From Patiria miniata (lineage: Eukaryota > Echinodermata > Asteroidea > Valvatida > Asterinidae), in contig NW_024037051.1 in the NCBI RefSeq assembly GCF_015706575.1, forward strand, positions 62,001 through 126,000: 64,000 nt of DNA, written 5' to 3'. The translations under genes and the position numbers were made by a program. Under the pieces are notes generated by a model. The model did no database searches and was not told the DNA's origin. It saw only the letters and a program-made list of their open reading frames with translations. This document shows positions 21,877 through 35,700 of this stretch, piece after piece; within the stretch, counting starts at the first letter, position 1; each line of letters starts with the position of its first letter.

Positions 21877-23724
21877 CTACTCCATGCCGTTGCTCATAAC
21901 TTCAGCCAGCACCTTCCAAATGTTTTCCCACGCGTCTTGAACGTCTGGTGTGAACTCCTTGGATGACAGACCATTTCGCATGGTATACATGAAGGCGTCT
22001 ACTAGGGGCTGCATCAAAATAAAGACAAGATACCAGGATGGATGATAGCAATGTATTCTGGATACCAGACCACACTGTAAAACCATGGTTCTATAATGTG
22101 CATCTTATGGTACCTATGTTGAATCAGACTATAGCCATAGGTGCAATATAAATACCACACCGTGCTAATTTAGAACCGCTCTTTTTTACACACCGTATAG
22201 AACTGACGTTTCTGATATGATCATGGTTTTTATGTGGCCATAGCGTTGCCAAATAAGTACCAAACAAAAATTGCAATCGACTTTTTCCCATTTTGATGAC
22301 TTCTGTGTGATTTTTTTGTTCACCCTTGTTTGTAGTCTGCGTTACCGATTTTACACGAATGATTTGAATGATTCTTGTACTAAAAAAAGCTGATTAATTG
22401 GTCGTTCTGACTTGTTTATATCCTAGATCTTGAAAGTGCTACATGCTGAATTTCATTTTAAAAAATGGTCCTGCCCTTTGGGTTTCTTTTTTTTACTCAC
22501 CCTGTATTGCCTAGTGTGACCAAGGGAATGTCTATATACGAATATATATTCGTGTACATAGCTGTCTCATACTCTGAAAAACGACAGTTGATTAAAGTCG
22601 GATCGTTTTCCTCCGTTTGTTGTTTGTGAGTTTGATTTGTTCCTTTCTTCACATCTATTTGTGAAAGATTTTACCTTCGCTCGAATGATGGCGCTAGAAT
22701 GGCACCATTTTTCTGGGTATAGACAGCGGAAATATCACGTGATTTTAACCAATCCAATCTGAAAATCAGAGATAATAAAAATTTTAAATAACAGCAACAT
22801 GTAAAGTTTCGTCAACAACCCGGAATTCGAATCTGTTTGCGCCTACAAAGTTAAAGTTATTGTTTGTCGGTTGGTTGGTTCTGTTTTCTACCTGGAAGTG
22901 TTCAGGCTTGGCGCCGTAGACATTGTGTCTAGTCCCAAGGTCCTTCAGGATGGGAACTATCTTCCCCAGGTCATCCAGACCATCAACTGCCGTGCCGATC
23001 GTCTCCATGACCCCCTTGCCGTGAGCTCGCAGGTCCGAGTTGTGTTTCAGCATCTGGGGAGGAACTGACGACTTGCCGAAGGGGAAGAGCTCCCTAATGG
23101 ATGGGTTCCTATCCAGAAACCTTGGACATTCAAAGAAAACATTGGAACCTTTCAGTCAGCTACACACCCTATAAAGTTCCGGGTCAGATTCGACTCAGAA
23201 TCCAGCCAGATTTGCCCCGACACTCTTCCAGGTCAAAATGAAAATCCTCCGTGTCATAATGACACTCTTCCATGTCAAAATGACAAACCTACGTGTCATA
23301 ATGACACTCTTCCATGTCAAAATGACAATCCTCCGTGTCATAATGACACTCTTCCATGTCAAAATGACAATCATCCGTGTCATAATGACACTCTTTTGAG
23401 TCAAAACGTTGTTTGTGTCAAATGGCACACACACAAGAGAGCGCTTGGAAACGCCCGTAGAAAGCGCAATATAAATCTTATTGTCATTTTATTATTAAAA
23501 ATAAATAGACTCAGCAGCAACATCATTCATGGTTGGCAGCAGACCCGGCCTGGTTGATTAAAACAAAAATAGAAATGAAAAAAAGAAATCAGATAACCAA
23601 CCTGGCAAAAAGTGCGGCGCCCAAGTTGACGGAATCTTTTTGCATGACCTTCCAGCTTTTCTGAACCAGACGCTTGTCTCTCAGAGATATCAGCCCCTCC
23701 TCTGAATTTCCGTTCTCATCCAGT
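21877..23724 (-). CDS. Globin exons 19-21: globin domain 7 and stop
   Basis: Exon 19 (23602-23724) has the linker LDENGNSEEG and RLVQKSWKVMQKDS. Exon 20 (22892-23120) starts FLDRNP and has LFPFGKSSV, RAHGKGV (E7) and GTRHNVYG (F8), with the otherwise constant LNL changed. Exon 21 (21877-22008) runs PLVDAFMYTM to SNGME and a TAG stop. There is no tail beyond the H helix. The intron between exons 19 and 20 holds a 42-bp minisatellite. Confidence 0.88.
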
Positions 23725-26700
23725 CTGTTGTATAATGATTATTGGAACATAAAATAACTCATTTGTCTTATAACGATGAAAATATTGGACTCCCATTTTG
23801 CCAAAAGATACACATTGCCATATTTCGAACTGGGTAGAAGGCAGTTTCTGATCATTCCTGTTCAACAACCAATCTGACCAGTACGTTTTGACAAAATTAA
23901 ATAATTTCCTTTAGGCCTACGATTTCTCTTTATTCTGTTTTTGACTATAAACCTCATATAGAGGCGCTTATGTACAAGCATCTGTATATAACCTTACGTT
24001 AAAAAAAACAATTTAAAAAAAATAATAAAAATGTTACTACCTCATAGTTCGACTCATCGTCACATCAACCACCTTCAAGATGTTTCGCCACGCCTCCTGC
24101 GTTTCAGACGTGAAGACATTTGGTGACAGACCTTGTTTGAGGGAATACATTAATGCCTCAACAACAGCCTGCAATGAAAACAAACCGAATATATACCATC
24201 CTTGAGAACATCTGTATCCAGTCCATCTGCAGGTCCCCCCCCTTATCTTTGTTATTATCCTGATACTTCAAAGGGTCCAAATGATCCGGAAAATGATCCA
24301 GTGAAGTGTAATTTTGACCCGAAAAGGGGTTATTTTTACCCGGAAAGGTGTGCTTTTCACCAAGAAAAGAATCAAGTCAATATATGACCCAGAACTTTTT
24401 AGAGTGTGAAAAAATAAAATCTGGGGACATAACTTACTGGGAAATGTTCAGGTCTGGCGCCGTAAATCTTGTGTCTAGCTCCGACTTCCTCTAGGATAGG
24501 AACTATCCTCCCCAAGTCATCTAGCCCAGCAACTGCCGTGCCGATCGTCTCCATGACCCCCTTGCCGTGGGCGCGCAGGTCCGGGTTCTGTTTCAGTTTC
24601 TCGGGCGGCAGGTTCAACTTGCCAAAGGAGAAGAGATTCTGCACGGAAGGGTTCTTCTCCAGAAGCCTTTTAGAAAAGCGAACAGGCATGCCGGTCTTGA
24701 TATTGAATTAATTAATTTATGGACAGATATCATCAGAGATGCTCTATAGATGGAAAGGGTTCCAATTCTTATCGAGCTTAGGTCAAGTTGAATGCAGCTT
24801 GGATGTTTCGTTTTGGGCTACATGCATTCCCGAGAATGTCATTGAAAAGCAAGATTTTTTGGTGTATGATGATGTTTTTACTTGCTTTAAAGTGCATGGG
24901 TCTTAGTCTTTTAAAAGTTGCTTTTATTATCCCTTTGGGATATTTTGACAATTTATCCGGGATGTTCTTTTGAGCAGGTCGATTAAAAAGACTGTGTCTT
25001 CTTGAACAGACGATCAGGGGACTTTACCTTACGAACATAACTGCGCCCAAGTTGACCAAGTCTTTTTGAACGAACTTCCAGCTATTCTGGACCAACTGCT
25101 TGTCTTTGGGAGATATCGGAGATGCCGTTGATTCCTCTTCTGACACTCCAGATTCATCGCTACTGCAAAGGAATAACGAGTGACACAAGATAAATTAAAC
25201 ATGACAGGAAGCTATCATGAAACTTGCACTGATGTAGAAGACACCTTTCAAAAGACCTTTCCCGACCGCGTATGTTTCGATTGTTTTATTTTTTTTAAAG
25301 TTAAGTAAAATTGTCATTATTTGTCGAAGGAAAACTACTACTATCAGTATTCATTGACCTTTCACAGCCTTCAATCAAATAACAGGTTAAGATCTTAATT
25401 TAACACTTAAACAATCCATCATTATTTATTTTATGCCTAAAGTGAAAGCTTAAAAAGTTTTTTATTCAATTCACGTTGCACTTAAATCGAATCTAATGTT
25501 CTATTATGAACAAGTGTTTGAGGTCCCATAAAAGGTCTCGTCTACGACACTGGAAATAGGTTATGAACTCTTCAGTAGCCCTCTATTTTTCATCAACTCT
25601 ATGAACAGGGGTAACAACAAATATCTATTGCGGAGCGCTTTGAGGCATTGGTATGAAGCGCCATTACAAGCACCACTGGGAATGGAGGAAATGATTTGAA
25701 AAGGTGTAACGAATAATGTAGGTGGCGGAGGAAGCATACCTCATAGTGCTGCCCATTGTAACAGCTACCACACTCAAGATGTTCCTCCATGCCTCTTGAA
25801 CGTCAGGCGTAAATATCTTGGGTGACAGACCTTTCTTCAAGGAGTACATGAACGCCTCAACGATAGCCTGAAACCCCAAACGGTGATGTCCATTTAGATT
25901 GTGAAAAATCATCAACAGGGAAGGTAAAGGTATAACGACATCTTTGCTGATCACCCTGTGGCCAAGGGGTTCTTTATTGAACATGATCTGTCAAGAGACC
26001 CTTTAGGCCTTGTAGATGTTTTCAGATAAGGACAATTAATGTAGCCTTATTTAGCACGTATCTTTAGGACTGTTTGGTGTACAGGCCAGGGCCAAGCGAC
26101 CCTTGTGCCCGTCTCTGTTCCTTGTTTTATAGTAGCCCTTTCCATTGAGTGACTTTCAGCCTTGTAATACTAATAAGCAAATTCCATTAACACACAAAAA
26201 ATATTTTTTGTTAACTGGGCATTCCTACCGGGAAGTGCGCAGGTTTGGCGCCGTAGGTCTTATGCCTAGCCCCGAGGTCTTCCATCATAGGAATGATTTT
26301 CCCCAGGTCGTCGGCTCCTGACACCAAAGTCCCAAACGTCAACATGACCCCCTTGCCATGCGCTCGCAGGTCCGGGTTTTGCCTCAGCTTGTCCGGCGGT
26401 AAGTTGAGCCTACCGAAGCTGAAAGTTTTCCGTATGCCTGGATTCTTTTCCAGAAGCCTGAATGACGAAAAAGACAGCCAAAGATGAATAAATTCCCCGT
26501 GTGGAGGTAAAATCTCCTGACAACATGCATGCGACTATTAAAAAGCCATTCGATTGTACACCTTCGAATAAAATTTACAGATTTAATTTGAAGAATGCAT
26601 TCGTAAATAATATTATGCTTTGTTTGTTGGGTTGTTGGGGTGTTTGTTTGTGTGTTTGTGTGTTTTATTTCTTTCTGGTAATGAAGCCAATGATTCCTCA

Positions 26701-29700
26701 AAAGTGCCCCAGGCACTGTAGCTCGAAAGCCTGAGGAAACCTGTATACAGGAGACTATGAAAAGAATTGATAGTTTTACAGGTAGGAGGACACCCCGAGA
26801 AGAATGTTCAGGGAAAACCCCCAGAATCTGGTAGGGACTGAAAACCCGATCCACATAAGGTCCGGGCAGGAATCGAACCCAGGCCACATAGAGGTGGATC
26901 TGGGAGGCGAAGAAAGAAACCGTCACTGCGCCACCCTGACTCCCCAAACCGTGCGTTCCTTTGTGTCTTTTTCATAGACGTTCCTAGGTGTTTTTTTTCA
27001 TACTTCATTGTTATGAGAAAAAAATAGTCTACCAACCTTACAAACATACTGGCGCCCAAGTTGACCAAGTCTTTTTGAATGAACTTCCAGCTCCCCTGTG
27101 CCAGCTGCTTGTCTTTGGGAGATATCGTTACATCTGATGCACCGTTCGAATGGCTGCTGCGAAGGAAGGAACCAATCAAAAGAGGACACAAAAGGAATAA
27201 GACTAATACAAAGATGTATAGGCTTTGAATTGGCAAGAATCCGTTGAATTAATTATTCTCAGTGCATTTTGCAGATCGACTCACCAGCCTAACATGATTT
27301 AACACCTTCAAGACGTGCAGATGACATCAGGAGAAGTCAAATGCATATTATGCGAGTGTATTACACTATAGAACATCTGTACTGATTTATTGATCTATCA
27401 AAGCTGAGAGTTGAGAGGTTACCTCATAGAGGTGCTCATGGTAACATCCACAACCTTCAAGACGTTCCTCCATGCCTCTTGCACCTCAGCCGTGAACACC
27501 TCTGCCGAAACTCGAGTCTTCATGGAAAACATGAAAGCTTCAACCAAGGCCTGAAACCAAAAGGAAAAAAAGTGAGGAGATCCACAGTGAGACGGTACGA
27601 GAAAAGCAACTTGAAGAGTACTTCATTGTACCAGGGCTTGGATGAAAAAAACGGTAAATGGATGAGAGGAGACTGCGAGTAGAGTGGGTAAAGTTGGTAA
27701 AGGTACGCGATGGAGGAACGAGAAGTGCAGAGTTTGAACCTGCGCACATCCCATGATAGTACCTGTAGAGAAGTCTCAAAGACATAGCTAAGGCGTCTAA
27801 TAGTGAGAGATCCAAAGGAAGCCGTCAAACCCTGTCCCAATATGTAATATTACTCGAAAAACAAAACTTACAGGGAAGTGTTCTGGTTTGGCGCCGTAAC
27901 TGTTATGCCTGGCGCCGAGTTCTTTTAACGTAGGAACGATGTCCTTAAGATCGTCGAGACTGGCAACCAGAATTCCAATCGTCTCCATGACCCCCTTGCC
28001 ATGGGCTCGCAGGTCCGGGTTCTGCCTCAGCTTGTCCGGCGGTAGGTTCAGCTTGCCAAAGGGAAAGAGTTTCTGAATGGAAGGATTCTTCTCCAAAAGT
28101 CTTTCATAATGAATACGAAAAAAAAAAACACTTCGACATTAAGGAATTTCATCGTGGAATTCGTGATGCATAGATTATCCAAACCAATACTCAAAGATTT
28201 TAAATAAGAACGTTTGTACGAACAATTTTCATTAATGTCCTTCTGATTTATAGATCACTGTCAACCCTCTGTCAACTAGGAGGCTTAAAAAAACATTGTC
28301 ACCTGGCAAAAAGGACTGCTCCCAGGTTAACTGCGTCTTTTTCCATGATCTTCCAGCTAGCCTGGACCAGGCGCTTGTTTTTGGAAGAAATCGGCCCCTC
28401 ATCTTCGCTACTGCCGCTCCTGTTCAATTAATTTTGGCGAAAACAAAATCACTTTTAGTATTTGATTTAGCTTGAAACACAATTAAGGCGGCACACACAT
28501 TCATGCCAATTTCTGTCGTCAGTGAGTGTAGTTTTGAGTACCCGGTTTGGGTCAACTTTGAAACTCGGCCGGCTGTCCTCGGTTTGGCTGTATTTATTTC
28601 ATCTGAACTCAGTATGTGTAAGAACTATTTCATAAGCAGTAAGCCAAACCGGTTGACAATGGACCGATCCAGTAAGCACCACCCACTGCGCACGTGGGCA
28701 AATTAACACGTGCTCCTCTCCAATGCCACGCTGCATTTTCCTGCCGCGCGCATCATACGCGCGTGCACGCATGTCGAACTTTTGTGCACGCACATCGGAC
28801 ATAAATCAAGGTTGTGATTGGTCAGAACACCATGGGGCGGTGCTTACTGGATCGGTCCAATGGGAAAACCAAGAACTGTCTGACAATGCATACAGGTCAG
28901 CGACAAATTAAGGGAACTAACTATACAGGGTGTGCATCAGAACCGGGTACCCGAGCACCCGACCGCTGATGTCAGGAACCGGTTCCAGATTATGGGATCG
29001 GGTACCCGTAACCAACTTTACAAATTACTTAGTAACTTCTCAGACAGTGAAAAGAAAAGTTGTATATGCCATTTGTGAGGAATTTTCAAAATGAAAATCA
29101 GGCCATCTGGAAAACCAAAACAGATTTTACGTTTATGTGCATTTTAACGGGCAACAGATAACGCTGGTGAAAGTTGCAGTTTTCACCGTAAAGCTAAGCC
29201 CTTCGGAGAACTTCAGGGATTTAAATTTTGGGGTTGGGTCTCTTTCACGGGTACCCGGGTACACTTGTTTTACTTCAATAGGGTGCCCGGTTCCTGTACT
29301 ACCCGTAAATGCATACCCTGGCCGGCGGGCGCGTTTCCTGGAAAAAAATAGCTCAAGGAGATTTAGAGGTCAGCACAGGCTTATCATCGGCCTAATTATT
29401 GGCGGCAATTAAATTGTGTAAATGAAATATTTTCTCATTTTGTTAAAATATTATACAAAGTTGGAACCTATGGCACCTGTTAATCCCGATATTGTAAGCT
29501 ATAACGGTTTTGTTGATCACCGTAACCAACTTTGAGTCGACTCTCACCCTTATATCGACTTCATGGTTCCAATGTATACTCGACTATTATGGAGACCAGG
29601 GGATAATTTCATTGAACTGCGAAAAAGAAGATGCTGCTATGGCATTTTGCAATGGCAACAAATGTTGTGCTAAGCAAAATGACATTCTGTTCTTAGCAAA

Positions 29701-32700
29701 TTTCTGTGCCGAGCACCACCATAGAATTGGCCTCTGAGAGGTTCCTGAGGTCATACCTCATTGTTTTGCTCATGGACGTTGCCACCATCTTCATCAGGTT
29801 CTGCCAAGCCTCTTGAGCCTCAGGGGTAAACAGCTTGGGCGGCAGACCGTTCTTCAGGGAACGCATGAGCGCCTCCACCAGTGCCTTCAGTTTAAAAGAG
29901 AATATCCCCGATAGTTTGTCACAATGATTGGTCTTCTGGATAGACTTTTGTTTTGCGGCAGCTTTATTTACAATAAAAATACAACCACACCCCCTAAAAA
30001 ATCAGGGTGGAGGTCAAGTCATCTCATGTTACTCACGAGTCATTAACAAAAAAGCTGAGACAAATGTATCATGTTGTCATTGTTCAAACCCTGTTTTGAC
30101 CCAACTTACGATTGACCTGTGATTTGATTTGTGATGGACGCGACTAAATCTGTGAAAAATGATAGATTAATCAATTATCTGTATAAATTATATGTTAGCG
30201 AATGATGTTTTAGGTACTAAAACGATATGTCAAGTATGAAGATATAAACATATAGGCCTACTCTTTAAATTCCAAAGAGTGAAATTAGGGACTAGACGTT
30301 TTAGAGTGAAAATCATTCTTATTTTCGATTGAAATAGTCTGAAAAAGAACCACTTCAGTCGAAGCTCGAGTGAAAACTCGATCTTTACGATTGAACAAAT
30401 TTCACTCTAAATCGTCTAGTCCCTAGTTTCCGACTGTGGGAGTTAATCTTCACTCGAATGGAGTGAATTTTCACTCTTTGGAATTTAGAGAGTATAATCA
30501 TCGTGTGTTACCTTTTGAGGGGTACTTGCTTCTCTTGGGATAAATAATAAAGATTGACGTGAAAACCAAAACAAAATAATAATAAACGTAACAAGTCCAA
30601 GACTCTTACCGGAAAGTGCTCGGGTTTGGCGCCGTACATCTGGTGTCTGGCTCCAAGGTCTTCCAAGATGGTAGCGATGATGTCTGGGTCATCCAGACCC
30701 ATCACCACCGCACCGATGGTACTCATGACTCGCTGTCCGTGGGATCTCAAATCCTTGTTTCGTTTCAGCTTCTCCGCTGAAAGGTTGAGCTTACCGAAGG
30801 TGAAGAGGTTCTGAATGGGAGGGCTCTTTTCCAACAATCTGATAACAAAATTTTTAGGACATCACTGTAAACCTTTTAAAAAGAAGGTTTTTTGCCAAGA
30901 AGATGACACAGTATATAAGCTGATAAGGTGTAGGGTTGACCAGCTGCCTATAGAACATCAGGACTTCGGACACTTTCGCAGCAGTCCTTTAGGTTTTACT
31001 TATCGGTATCCAAGTGTATGATTGACCTAAGTAAAGACCCAGCATTAAGCTCCTCAATAACTGACGTTTGCTTACCTTACAAAGAGGGCTGCACCCAAGT
31101 TGACCATGTCTTTCTGTATGACCTTCCAGCACTCACGAACGAGCCGTTTGTCTCTTTGAGACAACGGTCCAACATCAGCATCATCGCTTCTGCAGTAAGC
31201 AAGATTAACAATTAGCGATATTTCCAATAACCAAACTTTCACAAGTCCACAAATTCAAACCTTGAAGAGTTCAACTAATCCGACTTAGTATCAGCAGGTA
31301 CATTGCAGGCAACTGGTGGAATGGCAAAGGGTGGGAAATAGTCCAGGCTACCGCGAGCTTCCGTTTCAATACGTCGGTGAAGTGATCATTTCAATATGGA
31401 AATAACAAAATCTACAAAAGCAAATGAATAAGTGATTATAAGATTCACGGACTTTGACTTGGAATCTCCAAGGGGAACTAACATTGCTTTAATTGAAAAA
31501 CATAAAACATGTATGTGGTTTATGACGAATACGTCACTCTTCTGTCACTTGAAGTGTTTTTTTGTATTCCAACAACAAGACGGTAACCTTCTGTGTAGAC
31601 ACCATAGAATCTTAAATCGTGAACATACTTATCAGGCGTTAGGGAGAAGTTTGCATTTGTTGTACCCATTAAGATAAACACCAAAAATAATGTTTGAATG
31701 GAGGCAATTGTGAGCGGACACGTAATGTACCTAATGATCCATCGCAAGTACTCGACTGTTGTCTTTCTGATAGGTTCAATAGTTATTATACCTCATCGCT
31801 TCACTCATGAGTTCTGCAACCACCTTCAAGGCATTCTCCCAGGCTCCTTGCACCTCTGCAGTGAACACCTTCGGCGGCAGACCATCCTTCAGGGTAAAGA
31901 TTAAGGCTTCTGCAAGAGGCTGGCAAAATAAAAAAAAACAGGTGATTGTTGAAACTCGCACATACTTTAAATTGCAAATCGTAACCAAGAAACAGTTGGA
32001 TGTAAATGAAAATGAGACTCATAGTTGTGCGAGAAAAATGTAGACAAAAAGCTTCCACTCCGATTTTACAAGTACTCATTGAAAAGTACGTGTTCTCGGA
32101 AAGGGGGGATTTCACTGAGTTTGTAATAACATGGAGCTATTATAGCTCCATGGTAATAAGCATTGATAACACGATGATTTTGATAAGCATTCATGATTTC
32201 GCACGTAGATCTTTTGACATCCTTTAAATAAAATAAGCATCGGAAAATGCTTTAGCGACGAATCCGAGATGATCAAAAGCATATATTTTCAGGGTAAGAT
32301 GTCGTTACCGGTATTTTTTATGTATTTTTGATTTTATTTTTTGGAAGGGGGGAGTGTTACCTTGCTTAATTTATTTCGCAAATAGACTAATTGATCGGCA
32401 TTATCACGGTGATACCACGCTCGCCTCTCATCGCACGTGTTCTTAACATGATTTGAAGGGCGCGTGTAGCCTAGTTGGAAAACCCTATTGGTCGAGGAGC
32501 TGTGAGTGCGCGCGTATCGCCTGCCAACATTAGCGTCGTGCCCCTCAGTAATGGCTTCTCATTTTAGTCGTCGGAGAAGTCTGAAGGTGTCCAAGGAAGT
32601 ATCTTTATTGATGTATGTTAGTCTCAGTGTATGGTACCTTAAAGTGTTCCGGTTTGGTGCCATAAGCATTGTGCCTCGCTCCGAGATCTTTCAGGAGAGG

Positions 32701-35700
32701 TACCAGTTTTCCCGGGTTGTCCAGCGTCTCCACTGCCGTGCCAATCGTCTCCATGACATTCTTGCCGTGGGCTCGCAGGTCCGCGTTGTCCTTTAGGTTC
32801 TCGGGGGACAAGTTGAGCTTGCCGAATGGGAAGAGGTTCTTGATGGCAGGGTTTTTCTCAAGAAGCCTTTGAATAAAACAGGGACAGAACTTGTCGTTTA
32901 AATTGATGGTGTTGGTGCAGGAATCCAGGGAGGTAGGAAAAGGGAAATCGTAAAGGAATCCTGTAGGATTCTTATAGTTTGTTTACATCTACTACAGGTT
33001 CCTATAGGATCCGAAGAGATGTGACATTTGCACAATCATTTAGGACCACTTGAGGATTTTATAACACTCGACAAAAAAAACTACGGGAAACGTATATGAT
33101 CCTTGGAATTTTTCTAGAACGATTCGTCGAAGAATTAGCATCTTGTATGACACGAACAATAGGCTAATAAATATAATGGATATCATGCCTACCCTAATTT
33201 TCATTTTTTGTTTTGTTAATGAGATCGCCAACCAGAAGGTCACAGGCCACTCAAGATAGCGGCAACGAAAAACAAACAAAGGAAGCAGGCGATTAATTAG
33301 GGAGAATATATCTGTTGACACTGTGTTTTAAACGATATAAATAAATTAGAAGTAAGGGGGAAGCAAAATTCTGTTCAATGAACTCACCTGACAAACAAAC
33401 CTGCACCCAAGTTGGCCAGATCTTTTTCTACCGACCTCCAGCTTGCCTGAACCAGCCGCTTGTCTCTAGCAGATATCGGCCCCTCGTCGTGCTTCTCAAA
33501 AACTCCTCTCCCTTCTCTGTATTAATTTGTAGGGTAAAAGGTAGGAGGAGTCATTTTCTCCTAGTGGCACATCTACCATTTCCACTGAGATACCTACCAC
33601 CCGTGACTTGATATACCTGATGGGAGTCAGGCCATAACATTGAATCGCCATAGTAGCTGCTCTTGAAATGCAGCGTGTGTCAATAAAATGAAGCAGTCAA
33701 TCCATAAATACAATGTATAACAATACTAGCACTCTCTTTTTGAAAAACTTAACTACAGACTGGGTCCGAAGGTATTGAAAATGCTCTACACAATGGTCTT
33801 TATCCCATCTCATTTGGACCCCCCAGTCAAAAGATACAGCCAATTAAATGAAAGGACTTGAATTCCAAGTTGGGCCACTTTTCAGATTATCTGGTATCTA
33901 TAATGAAAGGCATTGTGTGGATGCCTTTCATTAGATACCAGATAATCTGAAAAGTGACCCAAACAGATTTTGAGAGTCTTTAAAAGCATTGCCGTAACTG
34001 TTAAACAAAATCACACAGAACAAAAATCCTGTCAAGGGTAAAGAAACACTGTATCATCTCATGGTAATTGTTTTTACAATAAAAAAACAGATTTAGTTTC
34101 CTCAGGAAAAAAAAGTAATTTGATTGCTACATTTCATTTTGAGGCACGCTGTATAACGACTTTTGGAGTCTTTTTTTCTACGTAGATTGCATATAACCTC
34201 TTGCCATCTCAGTCTCTATTTCCAACCAACTTAGCAAATGACCTCGGAGCCAAAGACTCATTAACTTCACACAGCATTGGCAAACAAAATCACGATTACA
34301 AGTTTATAAATATCTGCAGGCTGCAGCTATGTACCTCATTTACCTCATTGTATCGCTCATTACTGTAGCAATCGCCTTCCAGAGGTTTAGCCACGCCCCC
34401 TGCACCTCATTGGTAAACACCTTGGGTGGTAGACCGTTTCCCAAGGAATACGTGAGCGCCTGTTCGAGGGGCTGGAAACAAATGATGGTATAAATTAACA
34501 GACCGATACAGGCTGAGTAAAAAAAAACTCGAAACACAAATGTTGGGACCATTGTTTTAGTGAAGTACTGCATGTAGCACTTTCACAATCCAGGATATGA
34601 AAGCCCAATTCTTAAGCTTTCTTTTAGTACAAGAATTATTTAAATCACTGGTGTACTTTTCAAGTTATGAAATTTTAAACACAACCACCGTTTTAAAGTT
34701 CTGGCCACGGATAACGAAAAAGGGTGTGCGTTCTTTCAGCAAAATGAAAACAATTCACACACATCCTCATGTGATATGTTTTCGTTTTGCTGAAAGAACA
34801 CTGAACTTTTTTTGTGATCCGTGGACAGAACCTTAAAACGGTGGTTGTGTTTAAAATTCTGTAACTTGAAAAGTACATGAGTGATTTGAATGATTCTTGC
34901 ACTAAAGGAAAGCTTAAGGATTGGGCTTTCATATCCTAGATATTGAAAGTGCTACATGCATCAGCACTTTAATAAAACAATAGTCCCGACATTTGGGTTT
35001 CGTTTTTTTTTTTTACTCACTCTGTAGATCGTATATTGGCTCTTAAAATTACAATTGTTCCAATCTTTTTGTTCTTGTTGAACAATAGTAGTTTTATTTG
35101 ACCCTTGTTTTGTCTTCTCCCTTTTTCACTTAGAGGAATCGTAGGTTTCGTTGACAAAATTAAATTAAATAAGAATGTCAAGGGGGGACACCGCTTACAT
35201 TAAAGTGCTGGGGTACAGCACCATACACCTTATGCCTCGCCGCTAGGTCCTCTAAGATCGGCACGATCAGATCCCACTCGTTGAGACCCTCAATCGCCGT
35301 GCCGATGGTCTCCATAACCCGTAGACCATGGGAGCGAAGGTCCGCGTTCTGCCTCAGCTTTTCCGGTGACAGATTCAGCTTGCCGAAAGGGAAGAGCTCC
35401 CTCAGCGGTGGATTTTCTTCCAAAAGCCTGAAATTCCGATCATGACTTGAATTTATTTTTATTTGATATTTAGTTTATTTTTTTCTTGTCATAAAACCAA
35501 GGATCCTTACAAAAGTGCAGACGCACTGTAGCTTGAGGGCCTTAGCAGAAACGTAGAATGGAAAAACAGTGATGAAATACTTTGTTTTTTGAGTTGGGAA
35601 AACCCTGAAGGACATTCCAGGGATTATTCATGGAATCAGGTAAAGACTAAAATCCTTATCTTTTTTTTAACATGATACTTATTTGGCAATCACTTTACAC

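Noticed and set aside
34597-34932. Two overlapping ORFs on opposite strands with nearly the same protein sequence
   Set aside because: This is the result of the inverted arms of a foldback element, not of coding genes.
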